Source: Agathobacter sp. (GTDB taxonomy: Bacteria > Bacillota > Clostridia > Lachnospirales > Lachnospiraceae). Taken from it: a DNA stretch of 55,453 nt. Made by a program: the position numbers and the translations under genes. The stretch is taken from assembly GCA_022769125.1 (NCBI GenBank), contig JALEKN010000034.1, positions 1-55,453 on the forward strand, read 5' to 3'. The notes beneath the pieces are model-generated. The model made no database searches. It was given only the letters and a program-made list of their open reading frames with translations, and was not told the DNA's origin. This document shows positions 44,972 through 55,085 of this stretch, piece after piece; the first letter of the stretch is position 1, and each line of letters starts with the position of its first letter.

Positions 44972-46018
44972 ATGAAAACGAAAAAGTATGTGGATTATAT
45001 TCTGGAGGTTACGAAGGAACTTCTGGCAATTGACAGTCCGACCGGTTATACAGAGAATGCAACAAAGTTTATCTGTAAGGAATACGAGAAGCTTGGATAT
45101 AAGCCAACACTTACCACAAAGGGCGGAGTTCTTGTGGATCTTGGAGGCAAAGAAAAGGAGAACGGTTTGATGCTTGCCGCCCATACGGACACACTCGGCG
45201 GAATGGTATGTGAGATAAAAGGAAACGGCAGACTGCGCCTTTCTCCGCTTGGTGGAATGAATGCGAATAATGCAGAAGCGGAAAATGTCCGTATTATTAC
45301 AAAATTCGATGGAACATATGAGGGAACATTCCAGCTTGACAATGCATCTATTCATGTAAACGGAGAATACAACAACACCAAAAGAAGCTATTCTGATATG
45401 GAGGTTGTGATTGACGAACCGGTAGAAAGTGCGGAGGATACCAGAAAACTCGGCATTGAAAATGGAGATATTGTCTGCTTCAATCCGCGCACGGTGATTA
45501 CGAAGTCCGGTTACATCAAAAGCCGTTTCCTAGATGATAAATTAAGTGTCGGAATCCTGCTTGGATATGCAAAATATCTGCATGAAGAAGAGATTGAACC
45601 GGAACGCAGAATCTATCATCACATTACCGTATACGAAGAAGTTGGACATGGCGGAGCTGCATCACTGCCGGACGGAGTGACAGAGATGATCTCTGTGGAT
45701 ATGGGATGTGTTGGAGAGGGGTTGCAGTGCAATGAACGGATGGTATCCATCTGTGCAAAGGATTCAATGGGACCGTATAATTATCAGGTTGTTACAGATC
45801 TGGTAGCGGCCGCAAAGAAGAACAACCTTGATTATGCGGTTGATGTATATCCGTTTTACGGATCGGATGTAGACTGCACGCTAAAAGCAGGGTACGACAT
45901 CCGCCACGGACTGATCGGTGCAGGCGTGTATGCGTCACATGGGTATGAGAGAAGCCACAAGGATGGTGTAAAGAACACATTTGCACTTCTTGCAGCATAC
46001 ACGACTAAGAATGCCTGA
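44972..46018 (+). CDS. M42 family metallopeptidase
   Basis: A 348-residue aminopeptidase-like protein with two-metal motifs: LAAHTDTLGG (first His-x-Asp), KSRFLDDKLSVGILL (bridging Asp), YEEVGHGGAASLP (catalytic Glu-Glu), SVDMGCVG, and a C-terminal ASHGYERSHKDG. AAGGAGAG precedes ATG. It probably trims peptides in the cytoplasm. It is near the end of the pgeF transcript and no terminator was found downstream. Confidence 0.92.
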   Translation: MKTKKYVDYILEVTKELLAIDSPTGYTENATKFICKEYEKLGYKPTLTTKGGVLVDLGGKEKENGLMLAAHTDTLGGMVCEIKGNGRLRLSPLGGMNANNAEAENVRIITKFDGTYEGTFQLDNASIHVNGEYNNTKRSYSDMEVVIDEPVESAEDTRKLGIENGDIVCFNPRTVITKSGYIKSRFLDDKLSVGILLGYAKYLHEEEIEPERRIYHHITVYEEVGHGGAASLPDGVTEMISVDMGCVGEGLQCNERMVSICAKDSMGPYNYQVVTDLVAAAKKNNLDYAVDVYPFYGSDVDCTLKAGYDIRHGLIGAGVYASHGYERSHKDGVKNTFALLAAYTTKNA

Positions 46019-46070
46019 ACCATTGCAGGCAAATTAAGAAAATCCTAAGAAAATATTACAGGTAAAATAA

Positions 46071-46098
46071 TTGCATGCCAAAGAAAATATGCTACACT
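46071..46098 (+). promoter_or_regulatory. Promoter of the gntR-ABC operon
   Basis: TTGCAT (46071-46076), 16-bp spacer, TACACT (46093-46098), 53 bases after the M42 peptidase stop codon. Confidence 0.65.
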
Positions 46099-46110
46099 TA
46101 CCATAGTGTA
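46093..46110 (+). promoter_or_regulatory. Operator overlapping the -10 box (probable YtrA-type GntR site)
   Basis: TACACT-TACCAT-AGTGTA is a perfect 6-bp inverted repeat whose left half is the -10 box. YtrA-type GntR regulators bind GTGTA/TACAC palindromes, so this is the likely autoregulatory site. Confidence 0.75.
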
Positions 46111-46160
46111 CAGAATGTTGCTGCGAACGGAGTAAACAGTAACTGCAACTTCGATTCATA

Positions 46161-46192
46161 CACCCAGCCGCTTGTACGGCTGGGTGGTTTTT
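46161..46192 (+). terminator. Leader terminator directly before gntR
   Basis: CACCCAGCCG (46161-46170) pairs perfectly with CGGCTGGGTG (46177-46186), followed by GTTTTT. It ends just before the AGGAGGAG ribosome-binding site, so transcription of the whole operon must pass it. Confidence 0.9.
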
Positions 46193-46207
46193 GTAGGAGG
46201 AGAATCA

Positions 46208-46591
46208 GTGATACAACTCAATTTTCGGGATGCAAAACCAATTTATGAGCAGATCAAAGACGGAATCCGGCATCTTATAGTTACGCGTGGACTTGTACCG
46301 GAGGACAAGCTGCCATCCGTGCGTGAGATGGCAGCAAAGCTTACAATCAATCCCAACACCATAGAAAGGGCCTATCTGGAATTGGAACAGGAAGGGTATC
46401 TTTACACGGTAAATGGAAAGGGAACTTTTGTGAGTAGCGGTGCACAGATTGAGACATGCCGTAAAGACGCACTAATGGAATCACTGGATGAGATTGTCGG
46501 GGAGCTAACATTTCTTGCAGTGCCAAGGGAGACCGTGGTACAGCGGGTAGAGGCTGCAATTGAGGAGGGTTTACATGATTCAGGTAAATAA
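46208..46591 (+). CDS. GntR family transcriptional regulator, YtrA type
   Basis: The 127-residue protein has the short YtrA layout: a winged helix (NFRDAKPIYEQIKDGIRHLI, LPSVREMAAKLTINPNTIERAYLELEQEGYL) and a short helical dimerisation tail, with no effector domain. It should repress its own ABC operon through the palindrome at 46093. The start is GTG with TAGGAGGAG upstream. Its end overlaps the ATPase gene. Confidence 0.93.
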   Translation: MIQLNFRDAKPIYEQIKDGIRHLIVTRGLVPEDKLPSVREMAAKLTINPNTIERAYLELEQEGYLYTVNGKGTFVSSGAQIETCRKDALMESLDEIVGELTFLAVPRETVVQRVEAAIEEGLHDSGK

Positions 46592-47480
46592 TCTTGTGAA
46601 AAATTTTGAGGGATTTAGGGCTCTTGACGGAGTCAATATGCAGGTAAAAAAAGGGAATATCTATGGGCTTGTCGGGCCGAACGGCGCGGGAAAATCTACG
46701 CTGATCCGCCATCTGACAGGAGTGTACCGGCAAGATGAGGGAGAAGTGCTGATTGATGGACAGGAAGTGTTTGAAAACCGTGCAATAAAGAGCCGTATGG
46801 GATTCATACCGGATGATGTTTTTTATTTTATGCAGGCAAACACGTTGGAGATGATGCGCTATTATAGGGGGATATATTCTACTTTCGATGAGAAAAAGTT
46901 CTATCGTATGCAGGAGTTTTTCCCCGGAGTGGATGTAAAGAGAGGAATTCGCAGACTTTCGAAGGGAACACAGAAACAGGTAGCTTTCTGGTTGTCAATC
47001 TGCTGTCAGCCGGATGTCCTGATTCTGGATGAGCCGGTAGACGGACTTGACCCTGTCATGCGAAGACAGATCTGGAGCCTGCTTATTGCAGCAGTGGAGG
47101 AGCGCGGCATGACGGTACTCGTCTCTTCACACAACTTAAGGGAACTTGAAGATGTATGCGATCATGTAGGCATTCTTAACAAGGGAAGAATCATGATTGA
47201 ACGGTCCCTGACAGAACTGCAGGGAAATATCTGCAAGATCCAGGTTGCATGCCAAAATGGTATGCCAAAGCTGCCGGAGCAGTTTCAGGTGCTTCATATG
47301 GCAAATACCGGACGTGTCTACACGATGATCGTAAAGGGAGATCCAAAGGCTGCCGCCAGTGCACTCACACAGGATAGTGATCATTTGAATATTGTTGACA
47401 TACTTCCCCTGACATTGGAAGAAATATTTATTTATGAAATGGGAGGAGCAGATTATGAAGTCAAAGACATTCTGTTTTAA
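46575..47480 (+). CDS. ABC transporter ATP-binding protein
   Basis: The 301-residue ATPase has Walker A GPNGAGKST, Q-loop region MGFIPDD, signature RRLSKGTQKQ, Walker B VLILDEP and H-loop SSHNLRELED. The C-terminal ~80 residues are typical of exporter or bacitracin-type ATPases. It overlaps gntR by 17 bases and the permease by 26, so all three are coupled. YtrA-type operons usually respond to cell-wall antibiotics. Confidence 0.94.
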   Translation: MIQVNNLVKNFEGFRALDGVNMQVKKGNIYGLVGPNGAGKSTLIRHLTGVYRQDEGEVLIDGQEVFENRAIKSRMGFIPDDVFYFMQANTLEMMRYYRGIYSTFDEKKFYRMQEFFPGVDVKRGIRRLSKGTQKQVAFWLSICCQPDVLILDEPVDGLDPVMRRQIWSLLIAAVEERGMTVLVSSHNLRELEDVCDHVGILNKGRIMIERSLTELQGNICKIQVACQNGMPKLPEQFQVLHMANTGRVYTMIVKGDPKAAASALTQDSDHLNIVDILPLTLEEIFIYEMGGADYEVKDILF

Positions 47481-49344
47481 CTCCGCGGTTTTTCGCAAAA
47501 ATACGGTCCTTTACTGGCCACTATGGGTAGGCTATTTTCTGGTACTTTCTGCTCTGATACCAATCCGCCTCTGGATGAATTTTAACAGTTATTTAAACTA
47601 TTATGCGGCGGGGGAATCTGCGCAGGAAAGAAAGAGCATGCTCATATACTATTTCAGGGAGACCATGGCAAGGTCAGATATATATAGTATAGTTGTGCTG
47701 GCAATGGCAGTATTGACAATGATGGCATTGTTTAATTATCTGTTTACGGCAAGAAGCACTAACATGATGCATGCGTTTCCGGTAACAAGGGGCGAATTGT
47801 TTTGCACAACAATTGTAAATGCACTTTGCTTTATGCTGATTCCGGAGCTTATCGCGTTTTTTGCGACGGTATTGGTATGTCTGTCCTACGGAGTGACATG
47901 TGTGCAGTATGTGGCGATGTTTTATCTGATCGTGGCGACGGCTTCCATACTGTTTCTTTCCATCAGTGCGGTTGCGGCAATGCTAACAGGCCAGCTGCTT
48001 GGACTTCCGGCGGTTGTAGCGGTTGTCAATCTGCTCTATGTGTGGATAAGGATTGTTATCGGAGATGTCCTTTGCCTGATCGGCTATGGACTTACCGAAT
48101 ATACGACAAGAACGGATCACAGCATGCTGTTTTTCTCGCCGATCAGCTATTTCATGCGAAGAGTCAAATTTAATCCGCAGTATGTACAGGAAAATGACAC
48201 ACAGTATATTATCGGCATTACAGTTGAGGGATTTTCCATGATGGGCTGGTATCTTCTGGCCGCAGCAGTATTTTTTGTATTGGCAGCGATCCTTTATCGC
48301 AAGCGTCCGCTTGAAAAGGTCGGGGATGTGATGATCTTTTCTAGGCTTAATCCGTATTTCCGCTGGCTGACAGGCGTGATGGTCGGGTATACGCTTATGA
48401 TGTATATCTGTATGTTTTTACAGGAGGCAAGGATTTTCCTGCCACATCCTGTAATGGCGGGGCTAGCTGTCCTTGCGGGAATGATCGCCTTTTATATCGC
48501 AGAGATGCTGATACGAAAAAACTTCCGTATTATGAACAGGAAGGTATTTGGGGAGAGTATTGCATTTGCTGCAGCCATGCTGGTAAGCTTTGGCGCAGTA
48601 TCTCTTGTGGCAAGAGCGCAGGAGCGTTACATTCCAAAGAAGGATGCTATTGCCTCTGTTTCATTTGCACTATCTTATGATATGACATTGGAAGCGGATG
48701 AGGCAGATGATGTGATCGCCTTACAACGGGAGATGCTTACACATGCAGATGAGTGGAATAATGCTGCTAAAAAGTCACTTGATTATACAAATGTGAGAAT
48801 CAATTATACACTCAAAAATGGATCAATCGTGCGCAGATCCTACCAGATTCCATATACTGAGAGCGGACTTGCAATGATTGAAAAGCTTAGCAGCTACGAG
48901 TGTACACCGGAACTGTTTATCAGGCAGTATATGGCAGATTATTTTGAAAACAGATATTATGCAACGGGGGGATTTGACCATAACTATTCACATTATATTC
49001 CGTTTGGAGATGATGCGGCAAAGGTGCTTCTTGAAGCAATCAGACAGGATGTGGAAGAAGGCAACATTCAGAACTACAATCTGATTCACCCGGATGGAAG
49101 CTGGGATACTCCGGATGACCAATACGCCGGTTATGTAAGTTTTGAGTTCAAAATTCCGGAACAGAGAACGCAGTATGACGAATATCTGGATGAGTACATT
49201 CAGACCGGAAATTATTGTTCTATTGCATTTGGTCAAAAGAGCAGGCATCTGATTGATGCATTGATGGAGACCGGATTGATTCAGTCGGAGGATGATCTGA
49301 TTCTCATAAAGGATCAGATGGAAATGAAGCAGCAGGAACAGTAG
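47455..49344 (+). CDS. ABC transporter permease with large extracytoplasmic C-terminal domain
   Basis: The 629-residue protein has roughly nine hydrophobic segments in residues ~15-390 (e.g. YWPLWVGYFLVLSALIP) and a soluble C-terminal ~230 residues (from RYIPKKDAIASVSF). It is the only permease of the operon, so the transporter is probably a homodimeric permease with two ATPases. Substrate is not predictable; antimicrobial peptide export or sensing fits the GntR context. ATG 47455 follows GGAGGAG. Two in-frame TAG codons in a row lie in a short repeat at its end. Confidence 0.85.
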   Translation: MKSKTFCFNSAVFRKNTVLYWPLWVGYFLVLSALIPIRLWMNFNSYLNYYAAGESAQERKSMLIYYFRETMARSDIYSIVVLAMAVLTMMALFNYLFTARSTNMMHAFPVTRGELFCTTIVNALCFMLIPELIAFFATVLVCLSYGVTCVQYVAMFYLIVATASILFLSISAVAAMLTGQLLGLPAVVAVVNLLYVWIRIVIGDVLCLIGYGLTEYTTRTDHSMLFFSPISYFMRRVKFNPQYVQENDTQYIIGITVEGFSMMGWYLLAAAVFFVLAAILYRKRPLEKVGDVMIFSRLNPYFRWLTGVMVGYTLMMYICMFLQEARIFLPHPVMAGLAVLAGMIAFYIAEMLIRKNFRIMNRKVFGESIAFAAAMLVSFGAVSLVARAQERYIPKKDAIASVSFALSYDMTLEADEADDVIALQREMLTHADEWNNAAKKSLDYTNVRINYTLKNGSIVRRSYQIPYTESGLAMIEKLSSYECTPELFIRQYMADYFENRYYATGGFDHNYSHYIPFGDDAAKVLLEAIRQDVEEGNIQNYNLIHPDGSWDTPDDQYAGYVSFEFKIPEQRTQYDEYLDEYIQTGNYCSIAFGQKSRHLIDALMETGLIQSEDDLILIKDQMEMKQQEQ

Positions 49345-49450
49345 GAACAGTAGGAGCAGGCTGTGGTGGATTGATGAATTCCTATGGACTTTCTGTGTCT
49401 GTTTCGGTACAATATACATATGTAATTGAAATAGATACAGGAGAATGATT

Positions 49451-50794
49451 TTGAAAAAGAAGCAACATGTTATATACAAGATAGAACCGCAAAGCATCGC
49501 AGAAGAAATGGACCTTGAGCCGGGAGACACTCTGATCTCTATCAACGGAACTGAAATTGAGGATGTCTTTGACTACCACTATCTGATCAACGATGATTAT
49601 CTTGATGTGATCGTTAGGAAGAAAAACGGCGAGGAGTGGGAGCTTGAGATTGAGAAGGATTACTCGGAGGATCTGGGAATTGAGTTTGAGAACGGCCTAA
49701 TGGATGATTACAAATCCTGCTCAAACAAGTGCATTTTCTGTTTCATCGATCAGATGCCGCCGGGAATGCGCGAAACCCTGTACTTTAAGGACGATGACTC
49801 CCGCCTTTCTTTCCTGCAGGGAAACTATGTGACGCTCACCAATATGAAGGACAAGGACCTAGAACGTATCATCGCGTACAAACTTGCTCCGATCAATATT
49901 TCTGTGCATACAACCAACCCGAAGCTTCGGTGTGAGATGCTTCATAACAGATTCGCAGGTGAAGCCCTTAAGAAAATCGACAGGCTGTATGAAGCAGGAA
50001 TTGAGATGAACGGGCAGATTGTCTGCTGCAAGGGAATCAATGATGGAGAGGAGCTTGATCATACGATCCGGGATCTTGTCGGATATCTTCCGTATATGCA
50101 GAGCCTGTCGGTTGTACCGGTTGGATTGTCGAAATATAGGGAGGGGTTATATCCGTTAGAACCATTTGAAAAGGATGATGCAAGAGCTGTGATTGCCATT
50201 ATCGAGAAATGGCAGGACTATTGCATGGAACGCTACGGAGTACATTTTGTACAGGCGAGTGATGAATGGTATCTGACAGCAGAACTTCCTCTTCCGGAGG
50301 AGGAAAGATACGATGGATATATTCAGCTGGAGAATGGCGTTGGCATGCTCCGGCTTCTTTTCGTTGAATTTCATGAGGCTCTTGCTGCCTATAAGAAACA
50401 GATGCAGGGTAAAACGGTGGAGAATGGACATGTTACACTGGCATCCGGTGTGCTCGCTGCACCGTTTATAAAATCTCTTGCGGAAGAATTTATGAAGTGC
50501 TTTCCAAACCGTGTCATTGATGTCGTGGCAATCCGCAATGACTTTTTCGGGGAGCGGATCACCGTATCGGGGCTTGTGACGGCACAGGATCTTGTGGCAC
50601 AGCTGAAGGAACGTGAACTTGGAGCATATGTTGGAATTCCATGTAATATGCTTCGTATGGGGGAACAGGTTTTCCTGGATGACTGGACGCTCGAAGAGGT
50701 TGAAAATGCTTTACAAGTACCGGCTGTTATTGTAAAATCAAGCGGTCAGAATCTGCTGGATGCAATGGCTGGCATTCATATAGAAAAGAAATAA
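49451..50794 (+). CDS. DUF512 radical SAM-like protein with PDZ domain
   Basis: The protein starts with a PDZ-like domain ([23 protein letters not shown]), then [18 protein letters not shown] with a CxxxCxxC cluster motif as in radical SAM enzymes, and the DUF512 region with [12 protein letters not shown] and [12 protein letters not shown]. It is regularly found beside der in Clostridia and Bacillus relatives; function unknown. TTG 49451 is chosen because AGGAG lies seven bases upstream; ATG 49445 is only one base from it. Confidence 0.88.
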   Translation: MKKKQHVIYKIEPQSIAEEMDLEPGDTLISINGTEIEDVFDYHYLINDDYLDVIVRKKNGEEWELEIEKDYSEDLGIEFENGLMDDYKSCSNKCIFCFIDQMPPGMRETLYFKDDDSRLSFLQGNYVTLTNMKDKDLERIIAYKLAPINISVHTTNPKLRCEMLHNRFAGEALKKIDRLYEAGIEMNGQIVCCKGINDGEELDHTIRDLVGYLPYMQSLSVVPVGLSKYREGLYPLEPFEKDDARAVIAIIEKWQDYCMERYGVHFVQASDEWYLTAELPLPEEERYDGYIQLENGVGMLRLLFVEFHEALAAYKKQMQGKTVENGHVTLASGVLAAPFIKSLAEEFMKCFPNRVIDVVAIRNDFFGERITVSGLVTAQDLVAQLKERELGAYVGIPCNMLRMGEQVFLDDWTLEEVENALQVPAVIVKSSGQNLLDAMAGIHIEKK

Positions 50795-50838
50795 TTGCAG
50801 AATGCAATAACAAATATATCAGACAGGAAGGTGGAAAA

Positions 50839-52167
50839 ATGAGCAAACCAATTGTTGCGATTGTGGGACGCCCGAACGTGGGCAAGTCTACATTGTTTAA
50901 TACATTGGCGGGAGAAAGAATCTCCATCGTCAAGGATACTCCGGGCGTTACAAGGGACCGTATTTATGCGGATGTGACATGGCTCGATCACAACTTTACG
51001 CTCATCGATACCGGAGGTATTGAGCCGGATAGCGGAGATGTGATCCTTTCACAGATGAGGGAGCAGGCTCAGATCGCTATTGATACTGCAGATGTTATTA
51101 TGTTCCTTACCGATGTAAGACAGGGACTTCAGGACTCTGATTCCAAGGTGGCGGACATGCTTCGCCGCTCCCATAAGCCGATCGTACTTGTGGTTAATAA
51201 GGTGGACAGCTTTGAAAAATACATGGGGGATGTGTACGAATTCTATAATCTTGGTATTGGTGAACCACATCCGGTATCCGCATCCTCCATGCTTGGTCTT
51301 GGAGACATGCTTGACGAGGTTGTAAAGTATTTCCCTGAGAACGATGCGGCGGATGCGGAGGATGAGCGGCCGAAGGTAGCGATTATCGGTAAACCGAATG
51401 TTGGCAAGTCCTCCCTGATCAACAAGCTTGCACAGGAGGATCGTGTCATTGTATCCGATATAGCAGGAACGACCCGTGATGCAATCGATACAGACATCAA
51501 ATTTAATGGCAAGGAATATATTTTTATTGATACTGCCGGACTCCGGAGAAAGAGCAAAGTCAAGGAAGAAATCGAACGTTACAGCATCATCCGTGCGGTA
51601 AGCGCGGTGGAGCGTGCAGATGTCGTTATCATTGTCATCGATGCAACGGAGGGAGTAACCGAGCAGGATGCAAAGATTGCAGGAATCGCACATGACCGAG
51701 GCAAGGGAATCATCATTGCGGTCAATAAATGGGATGCAATCGAGAAGAACAATGACACGGTAAAAGAGCATACCCAGAAGATACGGCAGGTTCTAAGTTT
51801 CATGCCGTATGCGGAGATCCTGTTCATTTCTGCAAAGTCCGGACAGCGTCTCCCTAAGATTTTCGAGATGATTGACATGGTACTTGAAAATAACAGCATG
51901 CGTGTTGCTACCGGTGTTTTAAACGAAATTGTTGCGGAAGCGGTCGCAATGCAGCAACCACCGACAGACAAGGGAAAGAGACTTAAGATCTATTATATTA
52001 CGCAGGCTTCTGTTAAGCCTCCGACATTCGTTGTGTTTGTAAATGACAAAAATCTGATGCATTTCTCTTATACCAGATATCTCGAGAACCGTATCCGTGA
52101 TACCTTTGGATTTAGGGGAACTGCACTCAAATTTATCACGAGAGAGCGGAAGGGAGATAAAGAATGA
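50839..52167 (+). CDS. der: Ribosome biogenesis GTPase Der (EngA)
   Basis: A 442-residue protein with two tandem GTPase domains, each complete: [21 protein letters not shown] and NKVD; then [30 protein letters not shown] and NKWDAIE. The C-terminal KH-like domain follows. It is needed for 50S assembly. AGGAAGGTGG precedes ATG. Confidence 0.98.
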   Translation: MSKPIVAIVGRPNVGKSTLFNTLAGERISIVKDTPGVTRDRIYADVTWLDHNFTLIDTGGIEPDSGDVILSQMREQAQIAIDTADVIMFLTDVRQGLQDSDSKVADMLRRSHKPIVLVVNKVDSFEKYMGDVYEFYNLGIGEPHPVSASSMLGLGDMLDEVVKYFPENDAADAEDERPKVAIIGKPNVGKSSLINKLAQEDRVIVSDIAGTTRDAIDTDIKFNGKEYIFIDTAGLRRKSKVKEEIERYSIIRAVSAVERADVVIIVIDATEGVTEQDAKIAGIAHDRGKGIIIAVNKWDAIEKNNDTVKEHTQKIRQVLSFMPYAEILFISAKSGQRLPKIFEMIDMVLENNSMRVATGVLNEIVAEAVAMQQPPTDKGKRLKIYYITQASVKPPTFVVFVNDKNLMHFSYTRYLENRIRDTFGFRGTALKFITRERKGDKE

Positions 52168-52814
52168 TCGTTGCAAGAATTATTGCAATTGCAATCGGTT
52201 ATGTGTTTGGCTTGTTTCAGACCGGCTATTTTTATGGAAAAAGCCAGGGAATCGATATCAGAAAAGCTGGAAGCGGCAATGCGGGGACAACGAATTCACT
52301 TCGTGTACTCGGCATGAAAGCCGGCTTGATAACCTTTGCGGGAGATTTGATCAAGGCAATCCTTGCGGTGGTTGTCACTTTGCTTATTTTTAAAAACCAA
52401 TATCCGGAAGGTGTAAAGCTATTGGAACTGTATGCGGGTTTTGGTGCAGTCCTTGGTCACAACTTTCCATTTTATTTGAATTTCCGCGGCGGAAAGGGAA
52501 TTGCCTGTACGGCTGGCGTTATTCTGGCGCTTTTTCCGTCTGCAGCGCTTATCTGTCTGGCGGTATTTCTGATCTGTCTTGCGATTACACGTTATGTATC
52601 GCTTAGCTCAATCCTGATGGTGCTTGTGTTTTTAACCACAGCACTTATTTCAAACCATTATGGATATCTCGGGGTGGCAGATACATATTTGATCGAGTTT
52701 GATATTGTTGTGGGCTGCTTTGTTGCAATGGCAATCTGGAGACACCGGGCCAATATCGTCCGGCTGATTCATGGCAATGAGAACAAATTGAGCATCAAAA
52801 AGCAAAAGCAGTAA
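52164..52814 (+). CDS. plsY: Glycerol-3-phosphate acyltransferase PlsY
   Basis: Transfers acyl from acyl-phosphate to glycerol-3-phosphate, the first step of phospholipid synthesis. The 216-residue membrane protein has [36 protein letters not shown], and [12 protein letters not shown] motifs. It overlaps der by four bases and precedes gpsA, which makes its substrate. Confidence 0.96.
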   Translation: MIVARIIAIAIGYVFGLFQTGYFYGKSQGIDIRKAGSGNAGTTNSLRVLGMKAGLITFAGDLIKAILAVVVTLLIFKNQYPEGVKLLELYAGFGAVLGHNFPFYLNFRGGKGIACTAGVILALFPSAALICLAVFLICLAITRYVSLSSILMVLVFLTTALISNHYGYLGVADTYLIEFDIVVGCFVAMAIWRHRANIVRLIHGNENKLSIKKQKQ

Positions 52815-52828
52815 GAGAGGATTTGAAA

Positions 52829-53839
52829 ATGGAAAAAATCGGAATAATCGGTGCGGGAAGCTGGGGAATCGCTCTGTCAACCGTTGTCGCAAAGAATGGA
52901 CATGATGTGCTTGTATGGTCGATCATGCCGGAAGAAATCGAAATGTTAAAGACAAAGCATGAGCACATCGACAAACTTCCGGGAGTTAAGCTTTCCGATA
53001 AGATATCTTTTACCACGGATTTGAAGGAAACGATTGAAAATAGTGATGTTCTGGTGCTTGCTGTTCCATCGGTGTTTACAAGAAGTACGGCAAAAAGCAT
53101 GGCTTTGCATGTAAAGGATGGTCAGATTATCGTCTGTGTGGCAAAGGGAATTGAAGAGAATACGCTTAAAACAATCTCGGAGGTTGTTGAAGAGGAAATC
53201 CCAAATGCGGATGTGGCAATCATGTGTGGACCATCCCATGCAGAAGAGGTGGGAATCGGTCTTCCTACAACTGTTGTTGCAGGGGCGAGAACAAGAAAAA
53301 CAGCAGAACATATACAGGATATTTTTATGAATGAGGTGTTCCGGGTGTATTCAAGTCCGGACATGCTTGGAATGGAACTTGGTGGTTCTCTTAAGAATGT
53401 CATTGCACTTGCGGCAGGAATGGCGGATGGCCTGGGATATGGGGACAACACAAAGGCGGCTCTTATCACAAGGGGAATTGCTGAGATTGCTCCGCTTGCG
53501 GTCAAGATGGGCGCTAAGGCAGAGACCTTAAGCGGTTTGACAGGAATCGGGGACCTGATTGTCACCTGTGAGAGTAAGCATAGTCGTAACCGCAAGGCGG
53601 GGATGCTTATGGGTCAGGGATATACGATGGAACAGGCAACTGCAGAGGTTAAAATGGTTGTAGAGGGAATTTATTCCGCAAAGGCAGCACTCGGACTTGC
53701 AAGAAAGTATGATGTTACACTTCCGATCATTGAGGAAGTGAACAAAGTCCTGTTCGAGAATAAACCGGCAAAGGAAGCAGTAATGGAACTGATGCTGCGC
53801 GATAAGCGGGTGGAGCATGCAGCACTTGATTGGGACTAG
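52829..53839 (+). CDS. gpsA: Glycerol-3-phosphate dehydrogenase [NAD(P)+]
   Basis: Reduces dihydroxyacetone phosphate to glycerol-3-phosphate for PlsY. The 336-residue protein has the NAD-binding IGIIGAGSWGIALS, VAKGIE, CGPSHAEEV, GGSLKNVIALAAGMADGLGY with the catalytic Lys, and TCESKHSRNR. ATG 52829 has AGAGAGG eight bases upstream; TTG 52823 is too close to it. Confidence 0.97.
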   Translation: MEKIGIIGAGSWGIALSTVVAKNGHDVLVWSIMPEEIEMLKTKHEHIDKLPGVKLSDKISFTTDLKETIENSDVLVLAVPSVFTRSTAKSMALHVKDGQIIVCVAKGIEENTLKTISEVVEEEIPNADVAIMCGPSHAEEVGIGLPTTVVAGARTRKTAEHIQDIFMNEVFRVYSSPDMLGMELGGSLKNVIALAAGMADGLGYGDNTKAALITRGIAEIAPLAVKMGAKAETLSGLTGIGDLIVTCESKHSRNRKAGMLMGQGYTMEQATAEVKMVVEGIYSAKAALGLARKYDVTLPIIEEVNKVLFENKPAKEAVMELMLRDKRVEHAALDWD

Positions 53840-53903
53840 GCCTTTTGGTGCACAGATCGATGAACCCGGGAAATATGGAAACTGAAAGAAAAGAGGCAAC
53901 CGT

Positions 53904-54338
53904 GTGGAAACAATAAAAATCAGATATTTTTCAGATGAGATTGAAAAACTTGACTATATCGACGGCAAGTCGGATTGGATTGATCTGCGCGCAAGCGAGG
54001 AAGTAGAATTAAAGGCAGGCGACTTTAAACTGATTCCGCTTGGCGTGGCGATGGAACTTCCGAAAGGATATGAGGCACATCTTGTTCCGAGAAGCTCTAC
54101 CTTTAAGACATGGGGAATCCTGCAGACAAACAGTATGGGTGTGATCGACTGCTCCTATTGCGGCGATAATGATATGTGGAGAATGCCTGTGCTTGCTACA
54201 AGAGATACTGTGATCCATGTAAACGACCGCGTGGCACAGTTTAGAATTGTTGCAAATCAGCCGGAGATCGTGTTTGACCAGGTGGAACATTTAAGTGGTG
54301 CAGATCGCGGCGGCTTCGGTTCAACCGGAGTGAATTAA
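53904..54338 (+). CDS. dut: dUTP diphosphatase (dUTPase)
   Basis: Hydrolyses dUTP, keeping uracil out of DNA and giving dUMP. The 144-residue trimeric-type protein has LIPLGVAMELPKGYEAHLVPRSS (motifs 1-2), MGVIDCSYCGDNDMW (motif 3, catalytic Asp kept but the usual DYRGE region altered), and the C-terminal RGGFGSTG (motif 5). The start is GTG with GAGG nearby. The altered motif 3 resembles a Clostridia variant, but activity is likely. Confidence 0.92.
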   Translation: METIKIRYFSDEIEKLDYIDGKSDWIDLRASEEVELKAGDFKLIPLGVAMELPKGYEAHLVPRSSTFKTWGILQTNSMGVIDCSYCGDNDMWRMPVLATRDTVIHVNDRVAQFRIVANQPEIVFDQVEHLSGADRGGFGSTGVN

Positions 54339-54371
54339 GAATACCCAGAAAATGGGAAAAGGAGGATACGT

Positions 54372-55013
54372 ATGGAATCTCGTATGGTAAAGTTCTATTC
54401 GAAAGACAGCAGTCAGCTTGCGGTGCACGCAATGCCGGGGCATTTTGCAACCAGCCATTCCCACATTAATTATTATGTTGATGTGACAAGTGTTAAGACG
54501 CGTGCGTCAGAGGCAAATGAGGCTGCAAAGGTATTGTATTCCAAAATGCCGAAGTACAATTACATTGATACGATTGTCTGCATGGATGGCACGGAGGTAA
54601 TCGGTGCATTTTTGAGCCAGCAGATTGAGCAGGGAGGCGTTTTATCCACTAACCAGCATGAGACAACATATGTTGTTTCGCCGGAGATTAACAACAATAA
54701 TCAGATGCTCTTCCGGGACAATATCAAAGGCGCAATTGCGGGAAAGCATGTCGTTCTTTTACTTGCGACCACGACCACGGGAGAGACGATACGCAGAAGC
54801 CTTGAGTGCATCCGTTATTATGGCGGAATTGTGGAGTTTGTTGCATCCATCTTCAGTACTGTGGATGAGGTAGATGGGGTTGAGGTTGAGCATTTGTTTG
54901 ACAGGAGTGATGTAGTCAACTACGAAGCATATCCGGTTTCTGAGTGCCCGTTCTGTAAAAAAGGACATGCAATTGAGGCTATGGTCAATGGGTTTGGCTA
55001 TTCCAAATTATAG
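54372..55013 (+). CDS. PRTase-like protein with degenerate PRPP motif
   Basis: The 213-residue protein resembles orotate phosphoribosyltransferase-like proteins: YNYIDTIVCMDGTEVIGAFL, and a loop VVLLLATTTTGETIRRSLE in place of the PRPP motif VVLVDDVxTTG, so both acidic residues are missing. It ends with CPFCKKGHAIEAM, a possible metal knuckle. A change to binding or regulatory function is possible, or use of a different substrate. AGGAGG lies before ATG. It is followed by a terminator. Confidence 0.75.
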   Translation: MESRMVKFYSKDSSQLAVHAMPGHFATSHSHINYYVDVTSVKTRASEANEAAKVLYSKMPKYNYIDTIVCMDGTEVIGAFLSQQIEQGGVLSTNQHETTYVVSPEINNNNQMLFRDNIKGAIAGKHVVLLLATTTTGETIRRSLECIRYYGGIVEFVASIFSTVDEVDGVEVEHLFDRSDVVNYEAYPVSECPFCKKGHAIEAMVNGFGYSKL

Positions 55014-55028
55014 TTTCGTCAACTTGAC

Positions 55029-55085
55029 AAAGGATTTCAAAAATATTTGGCAATTCGTCCAATGGTATTTTTGAAGTCCTTTTTG
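55029..55085 (+). terminator. Intrinsic terminator after the PRTase-like gene
   Basis: AAAGGATTTCAAAAATA (55029-55045) pairs with TATTTTTGAAGTCCTTT (55066-55082) with one G-U pair, an inner TTGG/CCAA, and a T tail. Confidence 0.92.

Noticed and set aside
44273-45355. A 360-residue minus-strand open frame across pgeF and the M42 peptidase
   Set aside because: Both + strand genes have clear family motifs; the minus frame has no recognisable domain and no ribosome-binding site.
49325-49370. Tandem GGAACAGTA repeat with two in-frame TAG codons at the end of the ABC permease, possible stop readthrough
   Set aside because: Readthrough would add only about ten residues and there is no supporting signal; the repeat is short and likely chance slippage.
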